Assembly (NCBI GenBank): GCA_046596415.1
Contig: JBKJML010000021.1
Span: forward strand, 1-17,538
DNA: 17,538 bases
Source: JBKJML01 sp046596415
GTDB lineage: Bacteria > Actinomycetota > Thermoleophilia > Gaiellales > Gaiellaceae
Direction of reading: 5' to 3'
Part shown: one piece after another, positions 1 to 8,516 of the stretch
Position numbering within the stretch: the first letter of the stretch is position 1
How the letters are laid out: each line of letters begins with the position of its first letter
Program-made: the position numbers and the translations under genes
Notes under the pieces: model-generated
Seen by the model: only the letters and a program-made list of their open reading frames with translations
Databases searched by the model: none
What the model was told of the DNA's origin: nothing

Positions 1-674
<674 letters not shown>

Positions 675-678
<4 letters not shown>

Positions 679-1913
679 GCTTCTTGCCTCCCCCATGCGT
701 CGAGGCGCGCAAACACCGGCGCGCCCTCGATCAACGCTCCGAGCGACCGCCGCTCGCCGAGGAGGGTGAGGGCTCCGAGCGCACCGATTGCGCCAAACCG
801 CCTCCAACCCGCGAGCCTGCCCACGGACTCGAAACCTAGCACGGCGCCAAAAGCGTTCGAACCGGAGTCGCCGAGCATCACCATCTCGCCCAGATCGTAG
901 GGAGCGAGCAGGACGGCGACCGCGACCGCCCGGCGTGGCCTGCCGCGAAGGAGCATGGCGCCGAACAGGAACGCCTTCAGAGCCCGTCCGGGCTTCGTAT
1001 CGAGCTGGTTCAGGGCGTTCGCCGAGAGACCGACGAGCAGGGCGCCCGAGAGCGAGCGGGTACGCAAGAGCGCGTAGGCGGGGATGCCGACCAGCTTGAG
1101 GACGCCCGTCGTCCCGCCCGTCCGCAGGTGCGCGCTGAAGCCGCGCTCGGGGCCGCTCCAGAGGTCGTCCGCGAGGCCGAGCGCCGCCACGGGCGCGACA
1201 CCCGGCTGTGCAAGTGCCACGACCCAGCCGACGAGCGGCAGTCGCAGGCCGCGGTGGTTGCGCGCGAGCGGCCCGCAGGCGAGCAGGATCTCCGCGAGCT
1301 GACGGCCGCGGTGGACGAAGCCGTGGACGTCGCGGCCCGTCGCACGGTGGGTCAGATCGAGCTTGACCTCCTCGACTGCGAGACCGGCCCGGACCGCGTC
1401 GATCGTCATCCTCGTCTCGACCCCGAAGCCCGCCGCGACCGGGAAGCACGCCTCGCGGGCGGCGGCGGAGAGCAGGCGTTGGCCCGAGAGCGGCTCCAGC
1501 GCTTCGAAGCCGGCGAGCGCGCGGATCAGCCGCGCCGCGGTCCGCTTTGCGATCCCGAAGCCGCCACCCTCCCGACGCGCGAACGCGGCCACGGCAAGGT
1601 CGGCCTGCGACTGGAGCAGCGGGGCCAGGTGACCCGCAAGGTCCGCATCGCAGAGGAGCAGCGGCCCCGGCGGCACTCGCCGCTCGGCGAGCGACAGCGC
1701 CTGGCCCTTGCCGCGCCGCGCCAGCCGGATCACCCGGGCTCCCGCGGCGCTGGCCACGTCAGCCGTACCGTCGTGCGAGCCGTCGTCAGCGACGACCACC
1801 TGGGCTGCGGGGAACGCTGCGCGCAGGCGCCCGACGGTGGCTCCGATTCGTTCTTCCTCGTCCCGAGCGGCGACGAGGATCGTCAGCAGGGCCTCGTCAC
1901 CCACCCCGGTCAA
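675..1913 (-). CDS. Family 2 glycosyltransferase fused to a MraY/WecA-like membrane domain
   Basis: The 412-aa protein has two parts. Residues 10-220 are a GT-A family 2 glycosyltransferase: a TILVAARDEEERIG start, DDGS at 43-46 for nucleotide binding and the DAD metal motif at 89-91, ending in a THRATGRDVHGFVHRGRQ acceptor-side segment. Residues 225-390 are hydrophobic and recall polyprenyl-phosphate phosphoglycosyltransferases (MraY/WecA type): GLADDLW at 246-251, NALNQLD at 299-305 and MLGDSGS at 346-352, with several membrane segments. That domain is shorter than a normal 10-11-helix MraY, so its activity is uncertain. The likely role is transfer of a sugar to a lipid carrier or envelope glycan at the inner membrane (inference). 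The start is TTG, overlapping the steB stop as TTGA; a GTG three codons later is an alternative. Neither has a good Shine-Dalgarno. The gene sits between steB and pyrG, suggesting a link to envelope or septum assembly. Substrate unknown. Confidence 0.8.
687..693 (-). promoter_or_regulatory. Shine-Dalgarno of pyrG
   Basis: The minus strand reads GGGGAGG, then 8 nt, then the GTG start of pyrG. It lies inside the 3' end of the upstream glycosyltransferase gene and decides the pyrG start. It is one of the clearest ribosome binding sites in the window. Confidence 0.75.
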
Positions 1914-2797
1914 CGAGTCGTGGTGACCGGCAGGGGCTCGATCGGTGGCAGGATGCTCCGGTCGGTCTCCTCCGCGCCGTAGCTTCCGGCCTCCGCGCCG
2001 CCGAGCAGCAGCGCGAGCGCCAGCCGTCCGGCGGGGGACTCGACCGCATCGACGGTCGAGAGCCGGTGGGCGCGGAAGACCGGGAGCGCGCTCTTCGGCG
2101 GCGCGCCCGCCTCGACACCCACCACGGGAACACCAGCGCCGGCAAGCCCCGCGTAGAGGCCGTCCAGGAACCGGCCCGAGCTGCCCTGCTGCGGCGGAGC
2201 GGGCCGCACGACCACGACCCCGTCGAGCTCGCCGCGCCGGGTCCCGGAGCGCTCTTCGAGCAGCAGGTCGCCGAGGGCGTCCCAGAGGGGTGTCGGGCCG
2301 GCCCCGACGAGCTCGCGCGCGATGTCGCGTCCGAGGTCGCCGAGATGGCGCTCACCGGCATAACCGGCGAGCGCCGGCTGGGCGCGAAGCTCGGCCTCGA
2401 CCGCGTCGGTTGGAAACGGCATCAGGAGAGCGCGCACTCGCACAACTCGGCCGCCGGCCGTCGCCACCGCATCGCGAACGGACCCGTCGACGCCCGAATC
2501 GATCGAGCCGACGTAGAGCAGGCCGACCCGGCTACCGAGCAGGCGGCGCTCGGCGAGCACCGGGTAGGTGTCTCGGATGTACTGCTCCGCCGCCCGCTGC
2601 TGGGCAACGAGCGCATCGGCGCGCGCCGCGGTCTCGTCGAGCCGGGCCTGGAGCTGCGCGATGTCGCCGGTCAGCCGGACTCGCTCCGCCCGGTCGACGA
2701 AACCCCGGCCGGAGAGGCCGACACCAACGAGGATGCCGATCGCAAGCGCCAGGAAGACAGCGGTGAGCGAGACGACGTGGTAGCGGAGATCGAACAT
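1910..2797 (-). CDS. steB: SteB/MctB-like membrane-anchored coiled-coil protein
   Basis: This is a 295-aa homologue of the family annotated as copper transporter MctB (Rv1698) in mycobacteria and as SteB in corynebacteria, where it works with SteA in envelope integrity and cell separation. The N-terminus MFDLRYHVVSLTAVFLALAI is the family signature and forms one transmembrane helix (about residues 8-28). A coiled coil follows (about 35-75, rich in leucine, alanine and charged residues), then an alpha/beta domain beginning near GLLYVGSIDSG that should lie outside the membrane. The start is the ATG directly before FDLRYHVVSL, with GAGAGG 9 nt upstream; a longer frame exists but adds residues the family lacks. 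It follows the SRPBCC-like gene by 13 nt and overlaps the glycosyltransferase start. I favour the SteB role over copper transport because steA lies nearby. Confidence 0.85.
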   Translation of the reverse strand: MFDLRYHVVSLTAVFLALAIGILVGVGLSGRGFVDRAERVRLTGDIAQLQARLDETAARADALVAQQRAAEQYIRDTYPVLAERRLLGSRVGLLYVGSIDSGVDGSVRDAVATAGGRVVRVRALLMPFPTDAVEAELRAQPALAGYAGERHLGDLGRDIARELVGAGPTPLWDALGDLLLEERSGTRRGELDGVVVVRPAPPQQGSSGRFLDGLYAGLAGAGVPVVGVEAGAPPKSALPVFRAHRLSTVDAVESPAGRLALALLLGGAEAGSYGAEETDRSILPPIEPLPVTTTR

Positions 2798-2806
2798 AGC
2801 GTCGAG

Positions 2807-2812
2807 CCTCTC
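2807..2812 (-). promoter_or_regulatory. Shine-Dalgarno of steB-like gene
   Basis: GAGAGG on the minus strand lies 9 nt before the ATG and overlaps the stop codon of the preceding gene. It supports the internal ATG as the start, rather than the upstream extension of the frame. Confidence 0.6.
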
Positions 2813-3227
2813 AGGGCTCCACACCAGTCTGGCAGAGCGAGAACAGACCGGAGAGCGCCGTCCGCGCGATCGTCCCCCGGGTGCCGTACAGCCAGCGGGC
2901 CGTCAGCGAGAGTCGCGCAAGCGTGTGACCGTCCGCCGTCGCCTCGAGCTCGAGCTCGGCGGCAAGCCGGTCACGAACAAGGGTGAATTCGACGAGCCGG
3001 CAACGCTCGACCCGGTTCACCACGAGCGTGTCGTCAGCGAGCGGCCGTCGCACGTACCCAGGCGAGGAACCGTGGACGCGCCAGCGGACGCCGGCTGCGA
3101 GGCCGCGCCGGTCAGGCTCGACGCCGTTCATCCCCGGCCACCAGTCCGGCAGGCGGTGGGGCTCGGCGAGCACGGCCCACACGTCCTCGACGGGCGCGAG
3201 CAGTATCCGCTCGGCGACGCTCCTCAT
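2811..3227 (-). CDS. Small SRPBCC-like (START/polyketide cyclase fold) protein
   Basis: The 138-aa protein has the look of the SRPBCC superfamily, small helix-grip proteins that bind hydrophobic ligands. It opens with MRSVAERILLAPVEDVWAVL, matching the first strand and helix (the usual V...I.AP...VW.vl.dp), then HRLPDWWPGMNGVE, a typical P.wwp turn, GVRWRVHGSSPG, and alternating strands such as LAAELELEATADGHTLARLS, ending in a C-terminal helix (about 115-132). No catalytic motif is visible and no ligand can be named. There is no signal peptide, so it should be cytoplasmic. Its ATG overlaps the steA stop (ATGA), and steB follows after 13 nt, so it is almost surely cotranslated with steA. The superfamily call is from pattern recognition only. 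Confidence 0.7.
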   Translation of the reverse strand: MRSVAERILLAPVEDVWAVLAEPHRLPDWWPGMNGVEPDRRGLAAGVRWRVHGSSPGYVRRPLADDTLVVNRVERCRLVEFTLVRDRLAAELELEATADGHTLARLSLTARWLYGTRGTIARTALSGLFSLCQTGVEP

Positions 3228-4342
3228 CCGAAGATGCGGTTCGCGAGGACATCGATCAGGTTGCGAAGCGCCGGCGAAGCGGCGATTGCGACGACGATCC
3301 CGGCGAGCCCTGCGAGGCCGATCGCGACGATCGGCCAGACCCCGACGCGGCGACTGACAAGCCGGGAGACGCCCTTTGCGTCGACGAGAATCTCCCCGAC
3401 CTTGAGGCGCGTGACGAACGTCGAGGACATGCCGGCCCGGTTGCGCTCGAGGAACTCGACCAGGTTGAAGTGGGTGCCGACGGCGACAATCAGCTCGGCG
3501 CCCTTCTCGTGCGCGATCAGGAGCGCGACATCCTCGGAGATACCCGTCGCCCCAACAGTCAGGTATGGCAGGCCGAGCGCAGCGAGCCGCTCGCCGCCGG
3601 GCGCGACGCCGTCCTGGTAGGCGTGCACGACGAGATCCGAGGCAACTCGTAAGGCGGCGTCGGAGACGGAGTCCATATCGCCGACGATCACATCCGGCTT
3701 GAGGCCGGCCTCGAGCAGCGCGTCCGCGCCGCCGTCGACGCCGATGAGCACCGGCTTGAAGTCGCGCACATACGGCCGCACGATCCGCAGGTCGCGCTTG
3801 TGGCCCGGACCGCGCGCGACGACGAGCGCGTGCCGGTCGCGGAACACGGTGCGGAGCGCCGGCAGGTCGAGCCCGTTCGAGAGCAGGCTTCCCTCCTCTC
3901 GCAGGTAGCGCATCGTGTTCTCGGCGAACGCCTCGAGCGCCTCGGTGACTCGGCTCCGCTGCTCCTCGAGCGCCTGCGAGAGCTCGTCCTCGCCGAGCGC
4001 CCGGCCGCGGGCCAGGCAGTCGCCCGCCCGGTAGATGCCCGCGCCCCGGATCGTCAGCGTCTCCCCCTCCGTGACCTCGTCGAAGAGCGGCGCGCCGGGC
4101 ACGTCGATCAGGCAGACGCCGCCACGCACGAGCAGGAGTGGCCCCGGGTTCGGGTAGCGCCCGCTCTGGCTGTGGCCGACGTTGACGACGACGCGCACCC
4201 CCACCTCGAGCAGCTCCTCGGCGCAGAGACGGTCGAGGTCGGTGTGGTCGATGATCGGAATGTCGGTTGGGCCGAGCCTGCGGACGAGCTCCTTCGTACG
4301 CCGACCGAGGCGGGCGGGGCCGCTGTACTCGACGATGCTCAT
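3224..4342 (-). CDS. steA: SteA-like cytokinetic protein with thiamine-pyrophosphokinase-like domain
   Basis: The 372-aa protein belongs to the SteA family (Rv1697 in M. tuberculosis), described in corynebacteria as a partner of SteB that affects septal peptidoglycan hydrolysis and cell separation. An N-terminal domain contains GHSQSGRYPNPGPLLL and GGVCLIDVPG, both typical of the family. The central part resembles the thiamine pyrophosphokinase catalytic fold: VLIGVDGGADALLEAGLKPD followed by VIVGDMDSVSD. Near the C-terminus, VGVWPIVAIGLAGLAGIVVA is a single transmembrane helix, so most of the protein is probably cytoplasmic and tethered. Length is normal. The ATG overlaps the recN stop (ATGA), and the SRPBCC-like start overlaps its own stop. 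True TPK activity is unlikely for this family; a nucleotide- or ligand-binding role is inferred. Confidence 0.9.
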   Translation of the reverse strand: MSIVEYSGPARLGRRTKELVRRLGPTDIPIIDHTDLDRLCAEELLEVGVRVVVNVGHSQSGRYPNPGPLLLVRGGVCLIDVPGAPLFDEVTEGETLTIRGAGIYRAGDCLARGRALGEDELSQALEEQRSRVTEALEAFAENTMRYLREEGSLLSNGLDLPALRTVFRDRHALVVARGPGHKRDLRIVRPYVRDFKPVLIGVDGGADALLEAGLKPDVIVGDMDSVSDAALRVASDLVVHAYQDGVAPGGERLAALGLPYLTVGATGISEDVALLIAHEKGAELIVAVGTHFNLVEFLERNRAGMSSTFVTRLKVGEILVDAKGVSRLVSRRVGVWPIVAIGLAGLAGIVVAIAASPALRNLIDVLANRIFG

Positions 4343-5964
4343 TGGAGCGCAGACAAGAATTCGCGGCCACCGAGCATCCGCTCGATCTCGTCGCGCCGCT
4401 CCGCGTCGTCGAGTGACTGAATCCTCGTGTGAGTCGGGTCGCCGGGCACCTTTTCGACCCGGAAGTGCCGATCAGCGGCGCTCGCGATCTGCGGCAGGTG
4501 GGTGATCGTAAGCACCTGCGCACGCCCGGCGAGTCGCCGCAGTGTCTCGGCCACCGCGTGCGCTGTCGTGCCGCCGATGCCGGCATCGATCTCGTCGAAG
4601 ACAATCGTTTCGCCGCCCCCGACGGCGGCGATCGCAAGCGCGACGCGCGAGAGCTCCCCGCCCGAAGCCGTTTCCGCCACCGGTCCGAACGGCAGGCCGC
4701 GGTTGGGGCGGATCAGGAACACAGCCTCGTCGGCTCCGGCTACACCGCGGTCGCGATCGCGCAGCTCGACCTGGAATTCGCCGTCGCCAAGGCCGACACC
4801 CTGAAGCTCGATGCCGACCGCGGCGCCGAACGGCTCGGCCGCACCCTGGCGTGCGATCCGAAGCTCTGCTGCCAGCGCTTCGACCCGGGCCTCGGCGACG
4901 GCGAGCGCCTCGGCGGCAGCAGCCGCCGGATCGGTACCGGCCGCGAGCGCGTCGAGCTCCTCCCGGGCTGCCGCGGCCCGGGAGAGTAGGTCGTCGTAGG
5001 TCGCGCAGCGGAAGCGGCGCTTCGCCTCGGCGATCCTGTCGAGCTGCGCCTCCACCCGTTCGACGCGGTCGGGCTCGGCGTCGAGCCGGTCGAGGAACGC
5101 CCGCAGCTCGGAGGAGACGTCGCGTAGCCGCACCTCCACGTCGCGGAGTTGCTCGGCCGCGAGCGCGAGCTCCGGCGCAAGGCGCTCGAGCGGCGCCAGC
5201 GCCCGCTCGGCGATCCCCGTCAGGCCGGCCGCTCCGTCGCCCTCGTCGGGTGCGAGCGCCTCCGCCGCGGCTGCCGCGCCGGTTGCGAGCTCGGTCCCGT
5301 GCCTGAGCCGGTCGCGCTCGGCTCGTAACTCCTCCTCGGCGCCGGGCTCGAGGCCGGCCGTGTCCTCCACGAGCGCGCGCAGCTCCGCCAGGTGGGCTTC
5401 GGCCGTCGCAGCGTCGCGAGTCAGCTCCTCGTGCTGTTTCCTGGCGGTGGCCAGCTCGCGCCAGGCGGCCCGCGCGGCACGGCGGCGCGCGAGCTGCTCC
5501 TCACCCGCATAGGCGTCGAGCACGTCGAGTTGGTAGGAGGGTCGCGCGAGCCGTCGCTGCTCGAACTGGCCGGACATCGCGATCAGCCGCTCCGTCGCCG
5601 CTGCCAGGTCCTCGCGCGCGACCGCGCGTCCCCACGCGTAGGCGCGGGTGCGTCCGTCCGCGAAGACGCGGCGCGCGAGCACGAGGCCCGGCTCGTCGCC
5701 GGGCGCAAGCTCGGCAAGAGCTGCCAGCTCGTCGTCGTCGAGGAAGCCGTCGGGGAGGTCGAACTCGGCCTCCACATAGGCCTCGGAGCCGTTACGACCG
5801 ACCGCGGCAGCGTCGCCTTTGGTGCCGAGCAGCAGGCCGATCGCCTGCGCCAGGATCGTCTTCCCGGCCCCGGTCTCACCGGTGATCGCGTTCAGGCCGG
5901 CGTCGAAAGAAAGCTCCGCCTCGCGGATCAGCACGAGGTTCTCGATGCGCAGGCTACGAAGCAA
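4339..5964 (-). CDS. recN: DNA repair protein RecN
   Basis: RecN is a cytoplasmic SMC-like ATPase that gathers and holds DNA at double-strand breaks for recombinational repair. The 541-aa sequence has the N-terminal Walker A GETGAGKT at 29-36, a long charged, alanine- and leucine-rich central coiled coil (about 150-370), the ABC signature ASGGELSRVALAIA at about 433-446 and Walker B ETIVFDEIDAGIGG at 452-465, followed by ITHLPQIAS with the switch histidine. Length is close to the usual 550-560. The start is TTG, overlapping the nadK end by 11 nt, with no clear Shine-Dalgarno. It is chosen because LRSLRIENLVLI matches the family's first strand and no ATG or GTG lies nearby. No SOS-type operator can be expected in this position, so regulation is probably by coupling to nadK. 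Confidence 0.96.
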   Translation of the reverse strand: MLRSLRIENLVLIREAELSFDAGLNAITGETGAGKTILAQAIGLLLGTKGDAAAVGRNGSEAYVEAEFDLPDGFLDDDELAALAELAPGDEPGLVLARRVFADGRTRAYAWGRAVAREDLAAATERLIAMSGQFEQRRLARPSYQLDVLDAYAGEEQLARRRAARAAWRELATARKQHEELTRDAATAEAHLAELRALVEDTAGLEPGAEEELRAERDRLRHGTELATGAAAAAEALAPDEGDGAAGLTGIAERALAPLERLAPELALAAEQLRDVEVRLRDVSSELRAFLDRLDAEPDRVERVEAQLDRIAEAKRRFRCATYDDLLSRAAAAREELDALAAGTDPAAAAAEALAVAEARVEALAAELRIARQGAAEPFGAAVGIELQGVGLGDGEFQVELRDRDRGVAGADEAVFLIRPNRGLPFGPVAETASGGELSRVALAIAAVGGGETIVFDEIDAGIGGTTAHAVAETLRRLAGRAQVLTITHLPQIASAADRHFRVEKVPGDPTHTRIQSLDDAERRDEIERMLGGREFLSALQ

Positions 5965-6781
5965 AGGTGTGGCTATAGCGGCTGAAGAAGGTCACCTCGG
6001 GCAGCGTCGCGAGCAACGAGCGCTGCGGCCCGAGCCGCGCGAGCACGCGTCCACCCGGCTCGATGTCGACCAGCCGGTGGCCGTCGACGAGCGCGGCCAC
6101 GGGCACGTCGTCGGTGCGGTTCCAAACGATCAGATCGGACTCGCGCCCGACGACGAGCGGTCGTGCGTGAAGCGAATGCGGCGCTGCGAACGTCACGGCC
6201 ATTGCATCGAGACCCCAGACGAGCACCGGGCCGCCGTTCGAGAGGTTGTACGCCGTCGAGCCCGAGGGGGTCGAGCAGACGACGCCGTCGCAGCCGACCC
6301 GGCCGAGATTCTCGCCGCCGATCGCGTACTCGAGCTGCACCATGCGCCCGAGGACAGCGCTCGCGACAACGAGATCGTTGACGGCGACGGCCCGCTCTTC
6401 GCCAACCTCCACCTCGAGCGTCGGCAGCTCGATCACCCGGAACTCACCCGCGAAGGCTCGGGCGACCCCGGACTCGAGCTCGCCTCGCTGGATCGAGGAG
6501 AGGAAACCGACGCGGCCGAAGTTGACCCCGATCACGGGCGTCCCGGTGCCGAGAAATCGTGTCAAGGCACGCAAGATCGTCCCGTCGCCGCCGAGGACGA
6601 CCGCCAGATCGGCTCCCTCGTCCTCGGGACCCGTCAGGAGCTCGACGCCGGCCTCCCGCGCCACGTTCTCGAGCCGCGCGAGCGCAGCGCCGATCGTCCG
6701 CGGGGTGCCATGGGTGATCACGGCAGCGCGGCGGACGACCTGGCTAGGCAAGGGCGTCACCGATCCGGTCGTCGAAGTCAT
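5954..6781 (-). CDS. nadK: NAD kinase
   Basis: NAD kinase phosphorylates NAD+ to NADP+ in the cytoplasm and sets the cell's NADP(H) supply. The 275-aa sequence carries the hallmark GGDGT loop (LGGDGTILRA, about residues 68-77), the IGVNFGRVGFLS segment, and STPSGSTAYNLSNGGP for substrate binding. The usual NE pair that contacts the NAD ribose reads ND here (VNDLVV), a conservative change. The ATG at the listed position overlaps tlyA by 38 nt; a GTG 7 codons later is also possible, since the conserved sequence only begins at RRAAVITHG. The gene lies between tlyA and recN, a very widely conserved order. Confidence 0.95.
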   Translation of the reverse strand: MTSTTGSVTPLPSQVVRRAAVITHGTPRTIGAALARLENVAREAGVELLTGPEDEGADLAVVLGGDGTILRALTRFLGTGTPVIGVNFGRVGFLSSIQRGELESGVARAFAGEFRVIELPTLEVEVGEERAVAVNDLVVASAVLGRMVQLEYAIGGENLGRVGCDGVVCSTPSGSTAYNLSNGGPVLVWGLDAMAVTFAAPHSLHARPLVVGRESDLIVWNRTDDVPVAALVDGHRLVDIEPGGRVLARLGPQRSLLATLPEVTFFSRYSHTFAS

Positions 6782-7508
6782 CGGGTAGCGCAGCGTCCTC
6801 CCGGTGGACGAGATGGAGCACGAACTCCCGATTCCCCTTCGGGCCGGGATGCCCTGAGTCTACGACGCCGGCCGGCACGCCACCCCAGTCCAGGGCCGCG
6901 CGGGCCACCTCGCGCAGGACGCGGCGACGCACCTCGGGGTCGCGGACGACCCCGCCTTTGCCGACATCGTCACGGCCGGCCTCGAACTGGGGCTTCACGA
7001 GCACGAGCGCCTCCCAGCCTGGCTCGAGGAGCCGGACGACCGGCGGCAACGCCGTACGGACGCTGATGAAGGAGACGTCGCAGACGAGCAGGTCAGCGGG
7101 AACCGGGAGCGCGGTCAGCAGCCGGGCGTTCGTGCGCTCCAGCACCGCGACGCGCGGATCGTTCCGGAGCTTCGGGTGGAGTTGGCCGTAGCCGACGTCG
7201 ATCGCGGGGACGCGCGCGGCCCCGTGCTGGAGCAGGCAGTCGGTGAAGCCGCCCGTCGAGGCGCCGACGTCGACGCAGCTTCGGCCCTCGATGCGCACGT
7301 CGAACGCACGCAGCGCCGTCTCGAGCTTGTCGCCGCCGCGTGAGACGTAGCGAGGCGTGCGCTCCACCTCGAGCTCGGCGGCCTCGTCCACCTGCGTGCC
7401 GGGTTTGTCGTACCCCGGTACGAGGCCGGCGATCACGAGCGCCTGCGCCTGGGCACGGCTCTCCGCGAGGCCGCGTTCCACGAGCAGCACGTCGAGGCGC
7501 TTCTTCAC
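6744..7508 (-). CDS. tlyA: TlyA-family 2'-O-ribose rRNA methyltransferase
   Basis: TlyA proteins methylate ribose 2'-O positions of 16S and/or 23S rRNA (C1409 and C1920 in mycobacteria), which affects capreomycin sensitivity. The 254-aa protein starts with an S4 RNA-binding domain (about residues 3-60, RLDVLLVERGLAESRAQAQA), followed by the linker YVSRGGDKLETAL typical of TlyA, then an FtsJ-like methyltransferase with SAM motif DVGASTGGFTDCLLQ at 80-94, DVGYGQL, and CDVSFIS. Length is normal. The start is GTG with no Shine-Dalgarno; a TACGCT box ends 6 nt before it, suggesting leaderless initiation. It opens a new block after a 56-nt gap behind the prenyl synthase gene, and its end overlaps nadK. 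Confidence 0.95.
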   Translation of the reverse strand: MKKRLDVLLVERGLAESRAQAQALVIAGLVPGYDKPGTQVDEAAELEVERTPRYVSRGGDKLETALRAFDVRIEGRSCVDVGASTGGFTDCLLQHGAARVPAIDVGYGQLHPKLRNDPRVAVLERTNARLLTALPVPADLLVCDVSFISVRTALPPVVRLLEPGWEALVLVKPQFEAGRDDVGKGGVVRDPEVRRRVLREVARAALDWGGVPAGVVDSGHPGPKGNREFVLHLVHREDAALPDDFDDRIGDALA

Positions 7509-7514
7509 GCGCCT

Positions 7515-7520
7515 AGCGTA
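7515..7520 (-). promoter_or_regulatory. Candidate -10 box for leaderless tlyA transcript
   Basis: The minus strand reads TACGCT, then AGGCGC, then the GTG start. The hexamer fits TANNNT, and the 6-nt spacing would put the transcript start at or beside the GTG. No convincing -35 element is seen. The same TACGCTAG sequence precedes aroC at exactly the same distance. It lies in the 56-nt gap (7509-7564), which otherwise holds nothing I recognise. Confidence 0.5.
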
Positions 7521-7564
7521 GAGGCCGCCGCCGTGACGGGAGCTGCGCGGGACTGGAGGGATGG

Positions 7565-8332
7565 CTACGCGGTACGGACGGCGAGGTCGCCGACGAGCGC
7601 TTCGAGCACCGAAGTGTCAGCGTCGATCGCGTCGAGGCGCGCCCGCGCGCGGTCGGCGGCCTCCTCGGCGAGCGCCCGCGCCCGTTCGACCCCGTGGGCC
7701 TCTGCGTACCCGTCACCATCGAGCACGTCGTCGACGATCTGGAAGAGCAGGCCGAGTTCGTCGCCGAAAGCACGCCATGGGGCCTGCTGCGCGGCGGGGA
7801 TCCCCGCCGCGGAGAGGGCGCAGCCGACCGACGCCGCGAAGAGGCAGCCGGTCTTCAGCCGGTGCAACGCGACGAGATCGGTCGAGCCGGTGATGTCGAG
7901 GTACTGGCCGCCGATCATCCCGAGCGTCGCCGCGGCGAGCTCGCGGCCGACGGCGGGCGTTTCGTAGACGAGTGCGATCCTGAAGGCCTCGGCGAGCAGT
8001 GCGTCTCCGGCCAGGAGCGCGGCCGCCTCACCGTGGGCGACGTGCGCGCTCGGGCGACCGCGCCGCTCGTCGTCGTCGTCGAGTGCGGGCAAGTCGTCGT
8101 GGACGAGCGAGAACGTGTGCACGAGCTCGATCGCGAGCGCCGCCGGCAGCACCTGCTCCACCTGCGCGCCTGCCGCCTCCCCGGTCGCAAGCGCGAGCAC
8201 CGGCCTGATCCGCTTGCCGCCCGACTCGAGCGGATACCGGAGTACGTCCGCGAGGCCGCCGAGCTCGGACGAAAACGTCAGCTGGCCGAGTGCCTGCTCG
8301 ACGACCGCGCGCAGTTCGTCAGGTGCCCGCAT
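7565..8332 (-). CDS. ispA: Short-chain polyprenyl (farnesyl/geranylgeranyl) diphosphate synthase
   Basis: The enzyme condenses isopentenyl diphosphate with allylic diphosphates to give C15-C20 prenyl diphosphates in the cytoplasm. Motifs in order: GGKRIRP at 38-44, the first aspartate-rich motif HDDLPALDDDDERRGRP at 78-93 (DD-x4-D, with the IspA-type insertion), GDALLAEAF, HRLKTG at 157-162, and the second aspartate-rich motif FQIVDDVLD at 197-205. At 255 aa it is short. Most of the missing length follows the second motif, where the usual stretch with GK...K.TY is absent and only about eight residues lead into the next helix. Chain length cannot be set from sequence. The ATG overlaps the XseB-like gene by 14 nt. 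The neighbourhood nusB-xseB-ispA-tlyA matches that of many bacteria. Confidence 0.9.
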   Translation of the reverse strand: MRAPDELRAVVEQALGQLTFSSELGGLADVLRYPLESGGKRIRPVLALATGEAAGAQVEQVLPAALAIELVHTFSLVHDDLPALDDDDERRGRPSAHVAHGEAAALLAGDALLAEAFRIALVYETPAVGRELAAATLGMIGGQYLDITGSTDLVALHRLKTGCLFAASVGCALSAAGIPAAQQAPWRAFGDELGLLFQIVDDVLDGDGYAEAHGVERARALAEEAADRARARLDAIDADTSVLEALVGDLAVRTA

Positions 8333-8516
8333 CGCCGCGCTGCCGCGCCTTCTGGAGCTCCGTCTCGACCTCTTTGGCGAGCTCCGCGAGCTCGGCGAGC
8401 ACCGTCACCGCCTCCTCGGCGTCCTCCCCGCTCGCCAGTCGGTCGAGCTCGGCCTTCGTCGCGTTCAGGCGCTCGAGCAGCTCCTCCGCTCTCGTCAGTG
8501 CCTCGTCTGCGCTCAT
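8319..8516 (-). CDS. xseB: Small XseB-like coiled-coil protein
   Basis: The 65-aa acidic, helical protein sits exactly where xseB (exonuclease VII small subunit) lies in other genomes, between nusB and ispA. The pattern EALTRAEELLERL followed by LASGEDAEEAVTVL resembles the XseB layout (a first helix, a short sG turn, then a second helix), but the sequence is divergent. The large subunit gene xseA is not in the window, so exonuclease VII function is inferred from position only. It could instead be an unrelated small coiled-coil protein. The ATG overlaps the nusB stop (ATGA) and is backed by a strong GAGGAGG seven nt upstream, which shows that it is a real gene. Confidence 0.6.
   Translation of the reverse strand: MSADEALTRAEELLERLNATKAELDRLASGEDAEEAVTVLAELAELAKEVETELQKARQRGDAGT

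Noticed and set aside
1547..2986. 479-aa open frame on the plus strand
   Set aside because: It lies opposite steB and the glycosyltransferase, is arginine- and proline-rich without any recognisable domain, and is the expected shadow of GC-rich codon use.
2811..4637. 608-aa minus-strand frame containing the SRPBCC-like sequence
   Set aside because: The part upstream of position 3227 overlaps steA and recN out of frame and is low-complexity; the real gene starts at the ATG overlapping the steA stop.
5819..7066. 415-aa open frame on the plus strand
   Set aside because: It spans the antisense of recN, nadK and tlyA, three secure genes, and shows only arginine-rich noise.
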